Positions 1 to 6,481 of a stretch of 6,763 bases of DNA are shown one piece after another (within the stretch, counting starts at the first letter, position 1; each line of letters opens with the position of its first letter). Where the stretch lies: assembly GCA_012799845.1 (NCBI GenBank), contig JAAZKL010000235.1, positions 1-6,763 on the forward strand, in the 5' to 3' direction. A program made the translations under genes and the position numbers. The stretch is from Clostridiaceae bacterium (GTDB lineage Bacteria > Bacillota > Clostridia > Acetivibrionales > DTU013). Under the pieces are notes generated by a model that ran no database searches, had not been told where the DNA came from, and was given only the letters and a program-made list of their open reading frames with translations.

Positions 1-894
<894 letters not shown>

Positions 895-1136
895 AAGCAG
901 GCTCCTGTGCATCAGGCAGGGACATACAGCTGACAGGGAGGACGGGCGCAACACACAGGAATACCCAGGCATTAAGGGAACAGGCAGCATATAACGAAAT
1001 ACGCAGAATGCAGGGGACTCATGATTAACGGACAGGAAATACATGACCCGCAGCCAGGAATATATAAAATGCAATCGGCGTATATTTGGAGTTATTACAA
1101 AGCAACATTACATATACAGCAGGAGGAAAGGTTTAC
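895..1136. other. Intergenic region between cca and fabI
   Basis: No convincing gene, tRNA or strong terminator was found here. The plus strand is rich in CAGG tetramers from 899 to about 1060, while CCTG is nearly absent. An A/T-rich TATATAAAAT at 1061-1070 could be a -10 region for fabI, but no clear -35 box accompanies it. One plus-strand frame stays open for about 45 codons up to a TAA near 1027, but it has no start codon with a ribosome site. Confidence 0.4.
1121..1126 (+). promoter_or_regulatory. Ribosome binding site of fabI (AGGAGG)
   Basis: A perfect AGGAGG lies 10 nt before the ATG at 1137. It decides the start: the frame is also open from a TTG at 1086, but that codon has no ribosome site and would add 17 residues that FabI proteins do not have. 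Confidence 0.9.
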
Positions 1137-1907
1137 ATGAGTGATTTGCTGAAGAACAAAAACATCGTAATAATGGGGGTCAGGAACAAATGGAGCATTG
1201 CCTGGGCAATAGCGGCTGCAGCCCACAGGGAAGGAGCGTCGCTGGTACTGACGTACCTGGGCGAACGCGAGAAAAAAGATGTGGAAGCCCTGGCAGAGGA
1301 GCTTGGCGGCGCTGATACCTGTCAGCTTGATGTGTCGTCTGATACCGATATCGATAATTTCTTTGAATCGGTCAAACGCAAATACGGGGCGATCCACGGC
1401 CTGGTACATGCGATAGCATATGCCAGGGCGGAGGACCTGCAGGGCAGGTTCGTGGACACTTCACGCGAAGGGTTCGCGCTTGCCATGGACATCAGTGTCT
1501 ACTCGCTTGCCGCTGTAAGCAGGAGGGCTGCCGAAGCAATGGTGGAGGGAGGCAGCATAGTTACTCTGACTTACATGGGCTCGGAAAAGGTAATGCCGGG
1601 ATATAATGTTATGGGTCTGGCTAAGGCCGCCCTTGAAGCCGGAGTCAGGTATCTTGCGGAAGATCTCGGTCCTTCAGGGATAAGAGTGAACGCGATATCC
1701 GCAGGTGCTGTAAAGACACTGTCAGCGAAGGGGATCAAGGATTTCAGCAGTATCCTGAAATATACCCGACAGAAAGCTCCCCTCAGGAAAAACGTCGAGC
1801 AGGAAGAAATAGGTGATGCGGCGGTCTTCCTGCTCAGTGAGATGTCGAAGGCCATAACGGGCGAGGTCCTGCATGTCGACTGCGGCGTTAACATTATAGG
1901 GGTGTAG
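1137..1907 (+). CDS. fabI: Enoyl-[acyl-carrier-protein] reductase FabI
   Basis: A 256-residue cytoplasmic enzyme that reduces trans-2-enoyl-ACP to acyl-ACP with NAD(P)H, the last step of each fatty acid elongation cycle. It is full length for the family. Visible features are the N-terminal nucleotide-binding start IMGVRNKWSIAWAIA (12-26), LDV at 64-66, HAIAYA at 91-96 and the FabI signature Y-x6-K with Tyr156 and Lys163 in YNVMGLAK. Tyr146, GIRVNAISAG (181-190) and GIKDF around Phe203 are also present. These residue numbers coincide with E. coli FabI, which makes the call firm. The gene stands alone, not in a fab cluster, 242 bp after cca on the same strand. Many clostridia use FabK instead, so FabI is a modest taxonomic clue. 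A run-on transcript from cca is possible because no strong terminator separates them. Its product could feed the lipid-type genes that follow, which is inference. Confidence 0.96.
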   Translation: MSDLLKNKNIVIMGVRNKWSIAWAIAAAAHREGASLVLTYLGEREKKDVEALAEELGGADTCQLDVSSDTDIDNFFESVKRKYGAIHGLVHAIAYARAEDLQGRFVDTSREGFALAMDISVYSLAAVSRRAAEAMVEGGSIVTLTYMGSEKVMPGYNVMGLAKAALEAGVRYLAEDLGPSGIRVNAISAGAVKTLSAKGIKDFSSILKYTRQKAPLRKNVEQEEIGDAAVFLLSEMSKAITGEVLHVDCGVNIIGV

Positions 1908-1935
1908 GCGGCAATTGTGGTATAACAGATTATTG

Positions 1936-1998
1936 ATGGTTTAGGCTGTGATTTAGGCTCATCAAACTACGGATGAGGTATAATCAAACCATTTTTTT
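1936..1998 (+). terminator. Putative terminator of fabI (nested stems plus T7)
   Basis: An outer stem pairs ATGGTTT (1936-1942) with AAACCAT (1986-1992) and runs directly into seven T residues at 1992-1998. Inside it a second stem pairs CTCATC (1958-1963) with GATGAG (1972-1977). It begins 29 nt after the fabI stop. The long nested form is unusual for an intrinsic terminator, but the T run at the base of the stem fits. Confidence 0.6.
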
Positions 1999-2069
1999 GG
2001 TGTGCATTCCAGGGCGTTGTGTACTGTTGTCCTGAAGCAGGTGAACTGCTGCCGGGGCATATAGTAAAA

Positions 2070-2094
2070 GGCTGCCGATACGGCAGCCCTTCTT
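2070..2094. terminator. Hairpin terminator between convergent genes, possibly bidirectional
   Basis: GGCTGCCG (2070-2077) pairs perfectly with CGGCAGCC (2081-2088) over a 3-nt ATA loop. On the plus strand it is followed by CTTCTT. On the minus strand the stem is followed by TTTT and then ACT, which is the better T run. It lies between convergent fabI and the alpha-oxoamine synthase gene, so it probably stops the minus-strand transcript and backs up the fabI terminator. Confidence 0.7.
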
Positions 2095-2106
2095 ATGTCT
2101 GTATGT

Positions 2107-2187
2107 TTGATCTGTACTTTTTACATCTGTAAGATTGATATCTGTAAATTTGTATTAATTTGATATCTGCATGTTGATATCTGCATG
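2107..2187. repeat. Degenerate 14-bp repeat (TTGATATCTGCATG)
   Basis: Two identical adjacent 14-bp copies lie at 2160-2173 and 2174-2187. A diverged copy, TTGATATCTGTAAA, lies at 2135-2148, and shorter relatives lie at 2107-2116 and near 2123-2134. Each main copy contains the palindrome GATATC. The array sits about 60 bp downstream of the minus-strand synthase stop codon. Confidence 0.7.
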
Positions 2188-2244
2188 TCTGTGCCATATG
2201 CCTTGCAGTCCGCCAAAGAACTTTGCACCTTCTGCAGCCTTTTA

Positions 2245-3447
2245 TCAGCCTGCTGTGGTCCCCAGCTTCTCGAAGACCCTCCTGAAGGCTTCAAGCGCAT
2301 AGTCCAGCTGTTCCTGTGTGTGTGTGGCCGTGTAGCTGGTCCTGATCCTGCAGAACCCTGGTTTTACGGCTGGCGACAGTACAGGGTTCACATAGACGCC
2401 CTCTTCGCGCAGCAGCTTGGTAACGACGAGAGTGGGTTCGTTCTCGTAGGTCATGACAGGGACGATTGGTGTGATCTCGCTGTTGGCTTCGTAAATGGGT
2501 ATACCCATCTTTCTGAAGCCCTGCCTCATGTAAGAAGATATATCCCTGAGCCTCTGGATGCGTTCAGGCTCGGCTTTGATTATTTCCAGTGCTGCAATGG
2601 CAGCGGCTGCATTTGCCGGCGGTATGGATGCTGAGAATATGAACGGCCTTGAATTATGCTTGATGTAGTCAATGACATCCTGTTTTCCCGCAACAAAACC
2701 ACCGAGGCTCGCCAGCGATTTGCTGAAGGTGCTCATTATGATATCGACTTCATCTTCCAGCCCGAAGTGTTCGGCCGTGCCTCTTCCATGCTCGCCAAGC
2801 ACTCCGAATGAATGCGCGTCGTCGACCATGACCCTTGCGCCGAATTTCTTTGCCAGTTTCACAATGGACGGCAGGTCCGCTATGTCGCCCTCCATGCTGA
2901 ATATACCGTCTACGACGATCAGCTTGCCGTATTTGTCATCTATTTTGGACAGAAGCCTTTCCAGGTCATCCATGTTATTGTGTTCGAATTTGAGTGTCTT
3001 GGCAAAGCTGAGCCTGCACCCGTCGACTATGCTGGCATGGTTATCGCTGTCGCACAGGATGTAATCGTTCCTGCCCGCGATGGCAGTTATGATGCCCAGA
3101 TTGGTCTGGAAACCTGTGCTGAAAGTGAGTGCCGCCTCCTTTTTCACGAATTCGGCCAGCTTCTTTTCCAACTCAAGGTGGAGAGTCAATGTACCGTTGA
3201 GGAACCTTGATCCCGAGCATCCCGAACCGAACTCCCTGACTGCTTCGATGGCAGCCTCCTTGACTCTCGGGTCGGATGTCAGGCCGAGATAGTTGTTGGA
3301 ACCTACCATTACGGTTTTTCTGCCTTCTATGACTACTTCGGTATCCTGTCCTGTTTCAAGAGCATGGAAATACGGGTAAAGACCGGCTGCGATCGCCTCC
3401 TTGTGGTCGGTGTAACTATAGCATTTTTCAAAGATATCCATAGCCAA
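2245..3447 (-). CDS. PLP-dependent alpha-oxoamine synthase, serine palmitoyltransferase-like
   Basis: A 400-residue fold-type I PLP enzyme that condenses an acyl thioester with an amino acid, with loss of CO2, to give a 2-amino-3-ketone. It is soluble and full length. Visible features are GSNNYLGL (49-56), DNHASIVDG with the cofactor-stacking His137 (135-143), VDGIFSMEGD (179-188), VDDAH with Asp209 and His212, and the Schiff-base lysine Lys243 in TFSKSLASLGGF. The TFSKS context followed by GGF is typical of bacterial serine palmitoyltransferases, whereas KBL and BioF normally have TLGK(A/S). The N-terminal block YPYFHALE also recalls Bacteroides SPT as I remember it. No biotin or threonine-degradation gene is nearby. 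Substrate cannot be fixed from sequence: serine, glycine, alanine and cysteate users share this fold. The start is TTG at 3447, set by AAGGAG 7 nt upstream; an ATG at 3441 is the alternative. It is divergent from the dehydrogenase at 3697. Confidence 0.85.
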   Translation of the reverse strand: MAMDIFEKCYSYTDHKEAIAAGLYPYFHALETGQDTEVVIEGRKTVMVGSNNYLGLTSDPRVKEAAIEAVREFGSGCSGSRFLNGTLTLHLELEKKLAEFVKKEAALTFSTGFQTNLGIITAIAGRNDYILCDSDNHASIVDGCRLSFAKTLKFEHNNMDDLERLLSKIDDKYGKLIVVDGIFSMEGDIADLPSIVKLAKKFGARVMVDDAHSFGVLGEHGRGTAEHFGLEDEVDIIMSTFSKSLASLGGFVAGKQDVIDYIKHNSRPFIFSASIPPANAAAAIAALEIIKAEPERIQRLRDISSYMRQGFRKMGIPIYEANSEITPIVPVMTYENEPTLVVTKLLREEGVYVNPVLSPAVKPGFCRIRTSYTATHTQEQLDYALEAFRRVFEKLGTTAG

Positions 3448-3454
3448 ATGATCT

Positions 3455-3460
3455 CTCCTT
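3455..3460 (-). promoter_or_regulatory. Ribosome binding site of the synthase gene, favouring a TTG start
   Basis: On the minus strand AAGGAG ends 7 nt before TTG (3447-3445) and 13 nt before the in-frame ATG (3441-3439). Normal spacing favours the TTG, which would add only Met-Ala. Confidence 0.6.
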
Positions 3461-3501
3461 TATGGTTTGTATATCGCAGGTAATGATCCAGGGTTGCAAT
3501 C

Positions 3502-3510
3502 ATTTTACCA
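3502..3510 (-). promoter_or_regulatory. Candidate extended -10 promoter of the synthase gene
   Basis: Read on the minus strand this is TGG followed by TAAAAT, an extended -10 element about 55 bp upstream of the start codon. No good -35 box is seen at 17 bp; the TG extension could compensate. Another A/T-rich possibility lies further upstream, so this is tentative. Confidence 0.35.
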
Positions 3511-3549
3511 CATAATATGCGATAAGTATATATTACAGAAATATCTAAT

Positions 3550-3559
3550 TATTGCAATA
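3550..3559. other. Perfect 10-bp palindrome TATTGCAATA in the divergent promoter region
   Basis: The palindrome lies roughly midway between the two divergent starts. Its core TTGCAAT recurs at 3494-3500, close to the candidate synthase -10 element. The arrangement resembles a pair of operator half or full sites, but no known regulator motif was recognised. Confidence 0.35.
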
Positions 3560-3620
3560 TTGTATTTCTGCCGGCGAAGGATGCCGGTATAGGTTGATAC
3601 AGGCTGGAGAGCACTGTTTC

Positions 3621-3651
3621 TGTACAATTTGCTTCTCCGTTATGATATAAT
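3621..3651 (+). promoter_or_regulatory. Candidate sigma-A promoter of the dehydrogenase gene
   Basis: A perfect TATAAT lies at 3646-3651. A partial -35 box, TGTACA (3621-3626), stands 19 bp upstream, slightly long. Transcription would begin near 3658, leaving a leader of about 40 nt that holds the ribosome site GGGGAG at 3685-3690. Confidence 0.55.
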
Positions 3652-3696
3652 TACTTACCGGAAATATCGGCATTTATTTGGATTGGGGAGATCGGG

Positions 3697-4725
3697 ATGA
3701 AGAAACATTATGGAAATATCGCACTGGTCACGGGGGCGTCGTCCGGCATCCGGAAAAGCTGCGCAGAGTATCTTGTACGACTGGGTTTCAAAGTATACGG
3801 CACATCAAGGAAGGCGCCGGCATGCCAGGGGGATCCCTGCCAGGGGGACGGTCCTGTCACGGGGACGGTTCCGGTGACATGCCAGGGGAACGGTCCTGTC
3901 ACGGGGACGGTTCCGGTGACATGTCAGGGGGACGGTCCTGTCACGGGGACGGTTCCAGTGACATGCCAGGGGGACAGTTCCGGTGACAGTAACGGCACGG
4001 CCGTTGATGCAGTTGACACTGCAACAGAAAGTGCGGATCAGCCGGGCAGCGTGACGATGATACGCATGGATGTGTGCAGCGACGAATCAGTAAAGGCTGC
4101 CATCGATTACATCATCGAGCGGGAAGGCGAGATAGGGATCGTCGTGAACAATGCGGGGATGGGCATTGCCGGTTCTGTCGAGGACACTTCTCCGGAGGAG
4201 GCGTACCTGCAGTTCGATACGAATTTCTTCGGGACGCACAGGGTCATAAGGCATGTACTGCCCCATATGAGAAAAAAGGGCAGAGGCCTCATAATCAATA
4301 TGTCCTCGGTAGGAGCCCTGTTCCCGATACCGTTCCAGTCCACGTACGTCGCATCCAAGGCGGCTGTTGAGCTTATGAGTGGTTCGCTGCGCAATGAACT
4401 CAGGAACTTCGGAATAAAAGTCTGCGTTGTGGAACCGGGCGACACCAAAACCGGTTTCACTGGCAACAGGCTGTTCGTAAAGGAAGGCGGCGAAGGTTCC
4501 GCATACTATCAGCAAAGCAGCAGATCCATCGCGGTTATGGAAAAGGACGAGATGAACGGACCCGATCCGATTGTCGTCGCAAAGGCGGTGGCCAGGGCGA
4601 TAAAACGGAAGAATCCTCCGGCGTTCATAACCGTGGGATTCGGCTATAAGGTGCTGGTATTTCTGAAGAGGCTCGTTCCAAGGTCTTTTGAATCATTCGT
4701 TGTCGGAAAAATGTACAAGTGCTGA
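3697..4725 (+). CDS. Classical short-chain dehydrogenase/reductase with an in-frame repeat insertion
   Basis: A 342-residue NAD(P)-dependent oxidoreductase. The ATG at 3697 follows GGGGAG by 6 nt. Rossmann features are TGASSGIR (12-19), GTSRK (35-39, whose Arg38 suggests NADPH), RMDV (123-126) and NNAG (151-154). The catalytic tetrad is Asn176, Ser204, Tyr217 and Lys221, the last two in YVASK. The C-terminus is basic and hydrophobic (VLVFLKRLVPRSF), which could touch a membrane. Family members are about 270-290 residues; the excess is a repeat-bearing insertion at about residues 41-118, in the loop after beta 2 near the cofactor ribose. Position 19, normally the third glycine of TGxxxGxG, is Arg (CGG at 3751). 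Beside an SPT-like synthase, a 3-ketosphinganine-type reductase is a reasonable guess, but the SDR superfamily is too broad to fix the substrate. The catalytic core is intact, so the gene is probably functional. Confidence 0.88.
   Translation: MKKHYGNIALVTGASSGIRKSCAEYLVRLGFKVYGTSRKAPACQGDPCQGDGPVTGTVPVTCQGNGPVTGTVPVTCQGDGPVTGTVPVTCQGDSSGDSNGTAVDAVDTATESADQPGSVTMIRMDVCSDESVKAAIDYIIEREGEIGIVVNNAGMGIAGSVEDTSPEEAYLQFDTNFFGTHRVIRHVLPHMRKKGRGLIINMSSVGALFPIPFQSTYVASKAAVELMSGSLRNELRNFGIKVCVVEPGDTKTGFTGNRLFVKEGGEGSAYYQQSSRSIAVMEKDEMNGPDPIVVAKAVARAIKRKNPPAFITVGFGYKVLVFLKRLVPRSFESFVVGKMYKC
3823..3988 (+). repeat. 42-bp tandem repeat inside the dehydrogenase gene, REP-like
   Basis: Three full units lie at 3838-3879, 3880-3921 and 3922-3963. 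A partial lead copy precedes them at 3823-3837, and a shortened copy follows at 3964-3988 with about 17 bp missing. Each unit encodes CQGDGPVTGTVPVT, with one Asp/Asn change. Each contains two G-rich half units, GGGGACGGTCC and GGGGACGGTTCC, plus the inverted pair TGTCAC and GTGACA. From memory, this style (TGTCAC next to GGGGACGGTTC) resembles the REP-type palindromes that accompany RAYT transposases in many clostridia and other bacteria. No transposase gene is in the window. Confidence 0.92.
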
Positions 4726-4797
4726 CGGGAAATATCTGCACCGGATGTTACGATGATGTCCTGTGCCCGGCACAATAACAATATTCTGAACAGGGTA

Positions 4798-4962
4798 GCA
4801 TTACAGAGTTCTGTGCTGTGTGCAGCATTACAGAGTTCTGTGCTGTGTGCAGCATTACAGAGTTCTGTGCTGCGGGCAATATTACAGAGTTCTGTACTGC
4901 GTGCAGTATTACAGCGTTCTGTACTGCGTGCAGTATTACAATGTACTGTGATGGTAATACTG
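4798..4962. repeat. 27-bp intergenic tandem array of alternating dyads
   Basis: Five units lie at 4798-4824, 4825-4851, 4852-4878, 4879-4905 and 4906-4932, with a diverged sixth from 4933. Each holds one dyad around ACAGAGTTCTGT. A second dyad spans each junction: TGCTG/CAGCA between early copies and TACTG/CAGTA between late copies. The array lies between the convergent stop codons of the dehydrogenase and the glycosyltransferase. The 27-bp unit lacks stop codons in several frames, so the open frames across it are by-products. Confidence 0.92.
4931..4962. other. Stem-loop closing the 27-bp array
   Basis: CAGTATTAC (4931-4939) pairs perfectly with GTAATACTG (4954-4962) across a 14-nt loop. 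No T run follows on either strand, so it is not a standard intrinsic terminator. It could still protect 3' ends or slow polymerase between the convergent genes. Confidence 0.55.
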
Positions 4963-4998
4963 TAACGTACTTCGCCAGGTATAACGGCAATGTTTTTC

Positions 4999-6309
4999 CT
5001 ACCGCAGAAGCGGGCTGTAATGCCTGTCCATTTTTCCCGTGGTCAGGACTTCGATGATTTTTTCCACCCCGAGCTTTCTCGCATACAGGAAGCCATCCCA
5101 GGCGGCAAGCGACAGCTTTCCGTCTACCAGGTAATCCATGATCCATTCGGAGCAATACCGCGGGTCCGACTGGTGAAGGCCCGCCCCCAGGTCCCTGAGC
5201 CAGCGCTGGTTGCAGACTTCGTGGGGGCCTATCGGCGGAGCTATTATTATTGGCAGCCCCAGGCCGCAGTAAAAAGACATCTCGGACGGCTTGGTCCACA
5301 GTATGTCAGTGTCGTGCAGCAGTTCGTTGAACTGGCGGAAATATTCGTTTTTATCCTGGTTGTAAAGTATCCGGATGCCCTCTGAATTGGTCAGTCCGTG
5401 CCGTTTGACGAGTTTATCGAAGTACTTGCTGACTTCTTCCCTGTGAGCGGCGATAAGATTCAGCCTGACTTTGCCTTCCTTTATCATGTTGGACAGGCTC
5501 TTTACCGCTTCTCCGGCTATTTCGGCCTGGGCTCCGGCGCCTCCGACGGCGAATGTGATCGTTATCGGCCCTGCTTCCATGTCGGGATCCCAGCAGTCGC
5601 CGAGGTAAGATCTGACTTCTTCCCCGTGTATGATACGGAAACGCTTCGTTGGGTCAAGGCGTATCAGTCTTCTTGCCAGGTCGTTCCGCAGGATCTCCAT
5701 GTCGGGTCCGATGTTTTCCCGGGGGAGAGGGAAGCCGGTCAGGAATATCCTTTCATCAGGCACTCCGTATTCCTTCAGGCGGCGCATCGCGCTCCCGCAA
5801 GGGGCAAAATATATGATCCTGCTTTCCTGCGGGCGTTCTGCCACCCAAACGCGGTTGATGTCAGCATCGCATATTATGCAGTAGACGGGCAGGTCAGTCA
5901 TTTCTTCAACTGCGATGGCGGCGGCGTAAAAGGATGTTATGACTGGCATCCTCATGGTGCTGAGCGTTTCGCTCATTGCCTTTCCCATGCCGCGTCTTAT
6001 GAGCGTGTACAGGGATTTTACCTGCAGTGACGGACCGGATTGATCGCGCCTGGGGTAATAAGGAGATATGTTTTGCAGTTTTTCAAGCAGGCTGAACAGA
6101 TAGGGACCGATAAGCGGTATTTGCCGCGTCCTGGACAGGAATTCGTATGAATTCCTGAATATATCCCATTGCCTTCTTTCCTTTTTAGGACACGCCTCGT
6201 CTTCACCGAAAAGCATGACCCCGTTGAAGCCCAGGTCCCTGAGAGGGTAGGTGGCCCGCTGGTGGCCCAGGCCCATGTTTGCTGATATGATCCAAGCCTT
6301 GAGATCCAT
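4999..6309 (-). CDS. GT-B glycosyltransferase, MGDG synthase / diacylglycerol glucosyltransferase-like
   Basis: A 436-residue protein. ATG at 6309 follows GGAGG by 7 nt; the stop is TAG at 5001-4999. It looks like an enzyme that transfers sugar from a nucleotide sugar to a membrane lipid. The order of features follows MGDG synthases and their relatives: an N-terminal glycine motif NMGLGHQRA (11-19, compare GGGH in the family), LPVYCIICDADINRVWV (140-156), and an acceptor-domain end block YFAPCGSAMRRLKEYGVP (167-184) leading to LTGFPL. The donor domain then shows ITFAVGGAGA (251-260), TDILWTKPSEMSFYCGLGLP (334-353) and APPIGPHEVCNQRWL (357-371). There is no signal peptide or membrane span, as expected for a peripheral enzyme. 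The consensus Gly-Gly after KP is replaced by Ser-Glu, and GGGH is MGLGH, so it is a diverged branch whose donor and acceptor cannot be named. Its place beside fatty-acid and sphingoid-type genes fits glycolipid synthesis. Confidence 0.75.
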   Translation of the reverse strand: MDLKAWIISANMGLGHQRATYPLRDLGFNGVMLFGEDEACPKKERRQWDIFRNSYEFLSRTRQIPLIGPYLFSLLEKLQNISPYYPRRDQSGPSLQVKSLYTLIRRGMGKAMSETLSTMRMPVITSFYAAAIAVEEMTDLPVYCIICDADINRVWVAERPQESRIIYFAPCGSAMRRLKEYGVPDERIFLTGFPLPRENIGPDMEILRNDLARRLIRLDPTKRFRIIHGEEVRSYLGDCWDPDMEAGPITITFAVGGAGAQAEIAGEAVKSLSNMIKEGKVRLNLIAAHREEVSKYFDKLVKRHGLTNSEGIRILYNQDKNEYFRQFNELLHDTDILWTKPSEMSFYCGLGLPIIIAPPIGPHEVCNQRWLRDLGAGLHQSDPRYCSEWIMDYLVDGKLSLAAWDGFLYARKLGVEKIIEVLTTGKMDRHYSPLLR

Positions 6310-6367
6310 CCCGGTTCCTCCGTTATTCAGGCGAATTGGTCTTATTACATTTTATTGATCTGATTAC

Positions 6368-6376
6368 ATTCTATCA
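6368..6376 (-). promoter_or_regulatory. Candidate extended -10 promoter of the glycosyltransferase gene
   Basis: Read on the minus strand this is TGA followed by TAGAAT, about 60 bp upstream of the ATG at 6309. A weak TTGTGC lies 15 bp further upstream, a short spacing for a -35 box. The call rests mainly on the extended -10 element. Confidence 0.4.
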
Positions 6377-6439
6377 GATAATTTCGGAGCACAACAGACT
6401 TATGCAGTAAAAATATACTTATTATACGAGTTGTGATAA

Positions 6440-6445
6440 TATAAT
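6440..6445 (+). promoter_or_regulatory. Candidate -10 element of the lipoprotein gene (TATAAT)
   Basis: A consensus TATAAT lies 36 bp upstream of the ATG at 6482 in a very A/T-rich stretch. No clear -35 box is seen; an overlapping TGTGATAAT could be used instead. The ribosome site is AAGGGGG at 6464-6470, 11 nt before the start, which is slightly long. Confidence 0.45.
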
Positions 6446-6481
6446 AGTAACGATTCGATGTTCAAGGGGGAACATAATTGC

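Larger units (their letters stand above)
1908..2244. other. Convergent intergenic region between fabI and the synthase gene
   Basis: This 337-bp gap holds the nested terminator at 1936-1998, the hairpin at 2070-2094 and a short degenerate repeat at 2107-2187. Nothing else was recognised in it, neither an RNA gene nor a small ORF with a ribosome site. Confidence 0.6.

Noticed and set aside
895..1136. Riboswitch or leader RNA upstream of fabI
   Set aside because: No known riboswitch core and no terminator or antiterminator pair could be seen.
2185..3292. Several plus-strand frames opposite the synthase gene
   Set aside because: They are antisense shadows of a gene with clear PLP-enzyme motifs; none has a good ribosome site or recognisable domains.
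2245..3447. Annotation as glycine C-acetyltransferase (kbl) or BioF
   Set aside because: The lysine context TFSKSLASLGGF differs from the TLGK type of KBL and BioF, and neither tdh nor bio genes are adjacent. Not excluded without phylogeny, so no gene symbol is given.
3838..3988. CRISPR array
   Set aside because: The units are contiguous with no unique spacers and lie within a conserved coding frame. The 27-bp array at 4798 fails for the same reason.
4087..4515. Minus-strand frames opposite the dehydrogenase
   Set aside because: They are shadows of the SDR catalytic region, without start signals.
4748..5299. Long open frame on the minus strand through the 27-bp array, and short plus-strand frames at 4753-4965 and 4818-5057
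   Set aside because: They stay open because the 27-bp unit has no stops and is a multiple of three. No ribosome site precedes them, and the larger one overlaps the well-supported glycosyltransferase gene.
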